DNA of 64,000 nucleotides from the NCBI RefSeq assembly GCF_018069705.1, contig NZ_CP072943.1, positions 2,047,453-2,111,452 on the forward strand, written 5' to 3'. The position numbers and the translations under genes were made by a program. Below the pieces are notes generated by a model. It searched no databases. It worked only from the letters and a program-made list of their open reading frames with translations, and was not told the origin of the DNA. This stretch comes from Aminithiophilus ramosus (lineage in GTDB: Bacteria; Synergistota; Synergistia; Synergistales; Aminithiophilaceae). Below are positions 60,380-64,000 of this stretch, piece by piece. Each line of letters starts with the position of its first letter. Within the stretch, counting starts at the first letter, position 1.

Positions 60380-61000
60380 CTAGAGCACCCCGAGCTTTCC
60401 CAGGAGCGTGGAAAGCTTGCCCGGATCGGGAACCATAAGGATGTGCCCTCCCAGCTCCCTGTCGATCCCCTTCACGATGAGGGAGGTCTGGACCATGAGG
60501 GCAATATCGCCCGAGATGCCGTAGATGGCCACGACGACGTCCAGAAGGGCACCGAGCATGTCGTGGGCGATGGCCGGGACGGAGACGGGCAGGGAAAAGC
60601 CCGTGAAGGCGCTCAGGGCGTTGACGAAGGCCCCGAGAACGATATTGCCCACCTCGGAAAGGGCGCTGTCCCTGAGCTGATAGAGCATGTCCTCGTCGTC
60701 GCAGTGGAAGGGGGCGACGAGGATGTCGGCCAGCTCCTGAGATTTCTCCTCGTCCATCATGAACATGAGATTGCAGGAGAAGTCTCCCTCGGCCCGGACC
60801 AGGACGGCGCAGATCAGCGATTCGGCGGCCCCGTAAAGCTGGGGCAAGTCGTAGATGGGAACGAGCTGGGCCTGAGGAACGGCCATGTCGACGGGGCGAT
60901 CGAGGAGACCGGAAAGGGCCGTCGCGGCGTTGCCGGCGCCGATGTTTCCCACCTCGCGCAAAGCGTCCAGCTGTAGGCTGTTGAGTTCTTCCTTCTCCAT
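60380..61000 (-). CDS. cheC: CheY-P phosphatase CheC
   Basis: 206 aa. Two copies of the (D/S)-x3-E-x2-N phosphatase motif: DALREVGNIGAGNA (about 12-25) and SALSEVGNIVLGAFVNA (about 112-128), each supplying one active site. Lowers CheY-P and binds CheD. Belongs to the two-active-site form, between cheA and cheD. Confidence 0.96.
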   Translation of the reverse strand: MEKEELNSLQLDALREVGNIGAGNAATALSGLLDRPVDMAVPQAQLVPIYDLPQLYGAAESLICAVLVRAEGDFSCNLMFMMDEEKSQELADILVAPFHCDDEDMLYQLRDSALSEVGNIVLGAFVNALSAFTGFSLPVSVPAIAHDMLGALLDVVVAIYGISGDIALMVQTSLIVKGIDRELGGHILMVPDPGKLSTLLGKLGVL

Positions 61001-61011
61001 CGTGCAGGCCC

Positions 61012-63009
61012 CTACATGGAGTGGACGGAACCGGGCTCGAGGATGAGAGCCACGTTCCCGTCGCCGAGGATCGTCGCTCCGGCGACGCCCTTCACCTTCA
61101 TGAAAAGCCGTCCCAACGGTTTGATGACGATTTCCTGCTGGCCGATGAGCTCGTCGACGATGAAACCGACGCGGCTCTTGCCGTTGCGGACGACGACGAC
61201 GGGATATTCGTCGGCGGCGCCCCGCTCGACGGGCGTTCCCAGAATGCGGGCCAGATCGCAGAGGGAGAGGATCTCGCCTCGGACCGTCGTCACCGGAGAA
61301 CCGTGAACGGTGCGGATATCGGACTTGCCGACGAGGAGGGTCTCCTCGACGTTCTCGAGGGAGATGGCGTAGGTCTCGTCGCCGACGCGGATGAGGAGGG
61401 CCACGACGATGGCCAGGGTAAGAGGCAGGCGGACGACGATGCGCGTCCCCTTGCCGACCCTGGACTCTACCTGGAACTGGCCGCCGAGGGACTCGACCTT
61501 GTTTTTGACGGCGTCCATGCCGACACCCCGCCCCGAGACGTCGGTGACCACCTCGGCCGTGCTGAATCCGGGCAGAAGGACGAGGCGGATGGCGTCCTCG
61601 TCGGAAAGGGCCTGGGCCTCGTCGCGGCTCATCATTCCCCGCTCGACGGCCTTGCGGCGGACCTTGTCGGGGTCGATCCCCTTGCCGTCGTCGCGGACCT
61701 CGATGATGACGCTGTTGCCCTCCTGATAGGAGGCGATCGTGACGACGCCCTCCTTCTCCTTGCCGGCGCTCAGGCGCACCTCGGGCTTCTCGATGCCGTG
61801 ATCGATGCAGTTGCGGATCAGGTGGACCATGGGATCGCCGATCTCGTCGATGAGATTGCGGTCCAATTCCGTCTCCTTGCCCTCCAGCTCGAGGCGTATC
61901 TCCTTGCCCAGAGACTTGCTCAGGTCGCGGACGAGGCGGGGAAAACGGTCGAAGACGAAGGAGACGGGAACCATCCGCAGCTTCGTCACCAGTTCCTGTA
62001 TGTCGCCGGAGATCCGTCCCAGCTGGGCCAGAGGCTCCTCGAAGGCCTTGATCCGGGCCTCCTGAGCCAGCCTCTCGATGCGGGCCCTGCCTATGACCAG
62101 CTCGCCGACGAGGTTCATCAGCTTGTCGAGGCGCCCGATGTCGACGCGAACGGTGCGACTGAGCTTGCGCGTCTCCTGGGCGGCCTCCTTGCGGTCTGAT
62201 CCCTTAGATTCCGTCACCGTCTTCGCATCCAATGCCACCGCCTCCTCGTCCTCCGGCTCCTCTTCGGCGTCGCCGGCGACGGGTCCGACGGACACGTCGT
62301 CGACTTCGCTCACCTGGAGGACGGCCTTGCGAATCTCCTCCTCCTCTTCGTGGGTGGCGAAGTAGATCCAGAACTGCCTGTCGAAAAGCTCCTTCTCCAG
62401 ATCGTCGACGGAGGGGACGGTCTTGATGATCTCGCCGTGTTCGCCCAGACGGGTGACGACCATATAGGCCCTCACGGCCTTCATGGAACAGTCGGGAGAG
62501 AGCGTCACGCCGATCTCGTAGACATCCATCCCCCTGCGGCGGGCCTCCTTGACCCATTCCCCCTCCATCGTCGACAGGCGGGGCGCCTCGGCGGGAACCT
62601 CGGCGACGGGGGCGGCCGGGGCCGCTCTGTCCTCGTGGAGGCGGGCGATGAGGCCGGCCACGTCGGACGACGACTCGCGTCCCCCCTCCCGAATCCCCTC
62701 CGTCATCGACGAAAGGGCATCGAGGCAGAGGAAAAGCAGGTTCACGCCCTCCTGGGAGAGCCGGGCCGTCCCCTTGCGCACCAGGTCGAGGCGGTCCTCC
62801 ATGGCATGCGTCAGGTGGGCCATCCCCTCGAAACCCATCGTCGCCGACATGCCCTTCAGCGTATGGGCGATGCGGAAGATCTCGTCGATGGGCCCCGGAT
62901 CGTCGGGGCTCTTCTCCAAAGAAAGCAACAGATCGTTGAGGCTCTGAAGCTGTTCCGTCGTCTCGTCGAGAAAGGCGCCCAGGTATTGTTGCATATCGAG
63001 ATTCGTCAT
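61012..63009 (-). CDS. cheA: Chemotaxis histidine kinase CheA
   Basis: 665 aa from the ATG at 63009 with GGAGGGCG upstream; frame to 63174 belongs to cheB shadow. Hpt domain with phospho-His at H49 (IFRIAHTLKGMSATMGF). A CheY-binding P2 region (about 185-305) follows, then the dimerisation helices RVDIGRLDKLMNLVGELVIGRARI. ATPase: HLIRNCIDHGIEKPEVR (N box), IIEVRDDGKGIDPDKV (G1), GRGVGMDAVKNKV (G2). CheW-like regulatory domain at the C-terminus (about 525-660). Autophosphorylates and feeds CheY and CheB. Confidence 0.97.
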   Translation of the reverse strand: MTNLDMQQYLGAFLDETTEQLQSLNDLLLSLEKSPDDPGPIDEIFRIAHTLKGMSATMGFEGMAHLTHAMEDRLDLVRKGTARLSQEGVNLLFLCLDALSSMTEGIREGGRESSSDVAGLIARLHEDRAAPAAPVAEVPAEAPRLSTMEGEWVKEARRRGMDVYEIGVTLSPDCSMKAVRAYMVVTRLGEHGEIIKTVPSVDDLEKELFDRQFWIYFATHEEEEEIRKAVLQVSEVDDVSVGPVAGDAEEEPEDEEAVALDAKTVTESKGSDRKEAAQETRKLSRTVRVDIGRLDKLMNLVGELVIGRARIERLAQEARIKAFEEPLAQLGRISGDIQELVTKLRMVPVSFVFDRFPRLVRDLSKSLGKEIRLELEGKETELDRNLIDEIGDPMVHLIRNCIDHGIEKPEVRLSAGKEKEGVVTIASYQEGNSVIIEVRDDGKGIDPDKVRRKAVERGMMSRDEAQALSDEDAIRLVLLPGFSTAEVVTDVSGRGVGMDAVKNKVESLGGQFQVESRVGKGTRIVVRLPLTLAIVVALLIRVGDETYAISLENVEETLLVGKSDIRTVHGSPVTTVRGEILSLCDLARILGTPVERGAADEYPVVVVRNGKSRVGFIVDELIGQQEIVIKPLGRLFMKVKGVAGATILGDGNVALILEPGSVHSM

Positions 63010-63025
63010 GGCTATCGCCCTCCGT

Positions 63026-64000
63026 CTATCGATAGAAGTCTCTTGTGCCCACAAGTTGTTCAAGGACAGGGGAAATCTCCCCGAGCGGATGCTGTTCATC
63101 GACGACGCCCGCCTCGACGGCGGAGCGGGGCATGCCGTAGACGACGCATGTCTCGGCCGACTCGGCGACGACATAGGCTCCCTTGGCCTTCATGGCCTTG
63201 GCCCCGTCCGTGCCGTCCCGTCCCATTCCGGTGAGGATGAGCCCCAGGGCCGCAGGGCCGACGGCGTCGGCGACGCTCAGGAAGAGGATGTCCGCCGAAG
63301 GACGGACGGAACGCAGCGGCGGCGTGTCGGAGAGACGGCAGACGAGCTGGCCCTGACTTCTCTCGACGGAGAGGTGCCGCCCGCCGGGGGCGATGGCCAC
63401 GAGGCCGGCCTTGAGGACCAGCCCCTCGGAGGCCTCGACGACATGGAGGGGTCCCAGACCGTCGAGCCGCTGGGCCAGCGACGCCGTGAACCCCTCGGGC
63501 ATGTGCTGGACGACGGCGACGGGAAGGGGAAAGGAGCCCGACAGGAGCGGGATGACCTCCTGAAGGGCCCGAGGCCCTCCTGTGGAGGCCGCCACGGCCA
63601 GGAGCTCGAAGCGGCGCGCCTCCCTCTTCCGCGGAGCCTCGACGAGGGTCCCCGCCGCGGGAGGCGCCGCGGGGACCCTCCCGCGGGAGGGAGGGGCAGG
63701 GAGCCGCAGCCGGGCCCTGCTGGCCTCGAGGACTTTCGTGCGCAGCTCGTCGGCGACGCGGTTCATGTCCAAGGAAATCGCTCCCGACGGCTTCTGGATG
63801 AAATCGACGGCCCCGGCGGTCAGGGCCTGAAGCGTGACGTCGGCCCCCCGGGCCGTCTTGCTGCTGACCATGACGACGGGCAGGGGATGGCTCTTCATGA
63901 TGGCCTCCAGGGCGGCGAGACCGCCCATGCGGGGCATCTCGACGTCGAGGGTGACCACGTCGGGGCGGAGACTTTCGACCTTGCGCAGGGCGTCCTCCCC
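63026..64000 (-). CDS. cheB: Protein-glutamate methylesterase CheB (5' end beyond right edge)
   Basis: 324 residues visible; the gene starts beyond base 64000. The receiver-domain C-terminal part retains the phospho-Asp (VVTLDVEMPRMGGLAAL), Thr/Ser and the lysine in VDFIQKPSG. The methylesterase domain holds the catalytic Ser in AVAASTGGPRAL, His in VVQHMPEGFT and Asp in TGMGRDGTDG. Demethylates receptors when phosphorylated by CheA. Seventeen bp upstream of cheA. Confidence 0.96.
   Translation of the reverse strand, partial: GEDALRKVESLRPDVVTLDVEMPRMGGLAALEAIMKSHPLPVVMVSSKTARGADVTLQALTAGAVDFIQKPSGAISLDMNRVADELRTKVLEASRARLRLPAPPSRGRVPAAPPAAGTLVEAPRKREARRFELLAVAASTGGPRALQEVIPLLSGSFPLPVAVVQHMPEGFTASLAQRLDGLGPLHVVEASEGLVLKAGLVAIAPGGRHLSVERSQGQLVCRLSDTPPLRSVRPSADILFLSVADAVGPAALGLILTGMGRDGTDGAKAMKAKGAYVVAESAETCVVYGMPRSAVEAGVVDEQHPLGEISPVLEQLVGTRDFYR

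Overview
The window is a GC-rich (about two-thirds GC by eye), densely packed bacterial chromosome segment. Nearly everything from the left edge to 10.2 kb and from 10.8 to 18.1 kb, and everything from 25.8 kb to the right edge, is on the minus strand. Plus-strand genes are confined to an ECF transporter gene at 10.3 kb and a glycogen block at 18.5-25.7 kb. Start codons are often TTG or GTG, and many neighbours overlap as ATGA, GTGA or TGATG. A complete LPS-assembly gene set, chemotaxis/flagellar regulators, very high GC and several exported proteins of no recognised family suggest a motile diderm anaerobe of the Synergistota type. That assignment is inference, since no rRNA or marker phylogeny is available here.

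Layout: (1) 0-6 kb: pyrG, three exported proteins of unknown function, lptC and the start of an lptD-like gene running off the left edge. (2) 6-10.2 kb: a LysM/M23 envelope peptidase with its own promoter, rho, a small transaldolase and a membrane-anchored unknown. (3) 10.3-18.1 kb: an ECF S component, a D-glutamate cyclase-like gene, pfkA, rarA, an HAD phosphatase, a 6S RNA with a near-consensus promoter, an AbiEii-type nucleotidyltransferase with its small partner, a UDP-GlcNAc 2-epimerase and a GHKL ATPase with a possible 52-codon upstream gene. (4) 18.5-25.7 kb, plus strand: GH57/DUF3536 hydrolase, short-type alpha-glucan phosphorylase, glgA and glgC, i.e. synthesis and breakdown of glycogen. 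(5) 25.8-27.5 kb: a small unknown and a membrane acyltransferase, set off by long GC-rich hairpins.

(6) 27.9-48.8 kb is the centrepiece: an almost gapless minus-strand cluster for the outer membrane and the lipid A/Kdo core. In transcription order it runs bamA, an outer-membrane-like protein, lpxD, lpxC, fabZ, lpxA, kdsC, lptF/G, lpxI, lpxB, an lpxB-like paralogue, msbA, an lpxK-glycosyltransferase fusion, kdsB, kdsA, kdsD, waaA, kdnB and kdnA. It therefore encodes most of the route from UDP-GlcNAc to Kdo-lipid A plus its flipping and export. The kdnA/kdnB pair points to 8-amino-8-deoxy-Kdo (Kdo8N).

(7) 48.9-54.9 kb: a sigma-70-family factor with a membrane protein, a histidine phosphatase, a tRNA operon (Lys-Glu-Thr) with an excellent promoter and a terminator, argH, a Ppx/GppA-family protein, a DUF501 protein and an S1-domain protein. 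(8) 55.0-64.0 kb: three uncharacterised small genes, fapA, a fliA-type sigma factor, a tail-anchored protein with a UBA-like N-terminus, cheD, cheC, cheA and the C-terminal part of cheB, which runs off the right edge.

No insertion sequence, prophage, CRISPR array or rRNA gene was seen. The less ordinary elements are the LpxK fusion and LpxB paralogue, the Kdo8N genes, the 6S RNA locus with a terminator-ended leader before an HAD-rarA pair, the nucleotidyltransferase/partner module, and unknown genes embedded in the envelope and chemotaxis operons.
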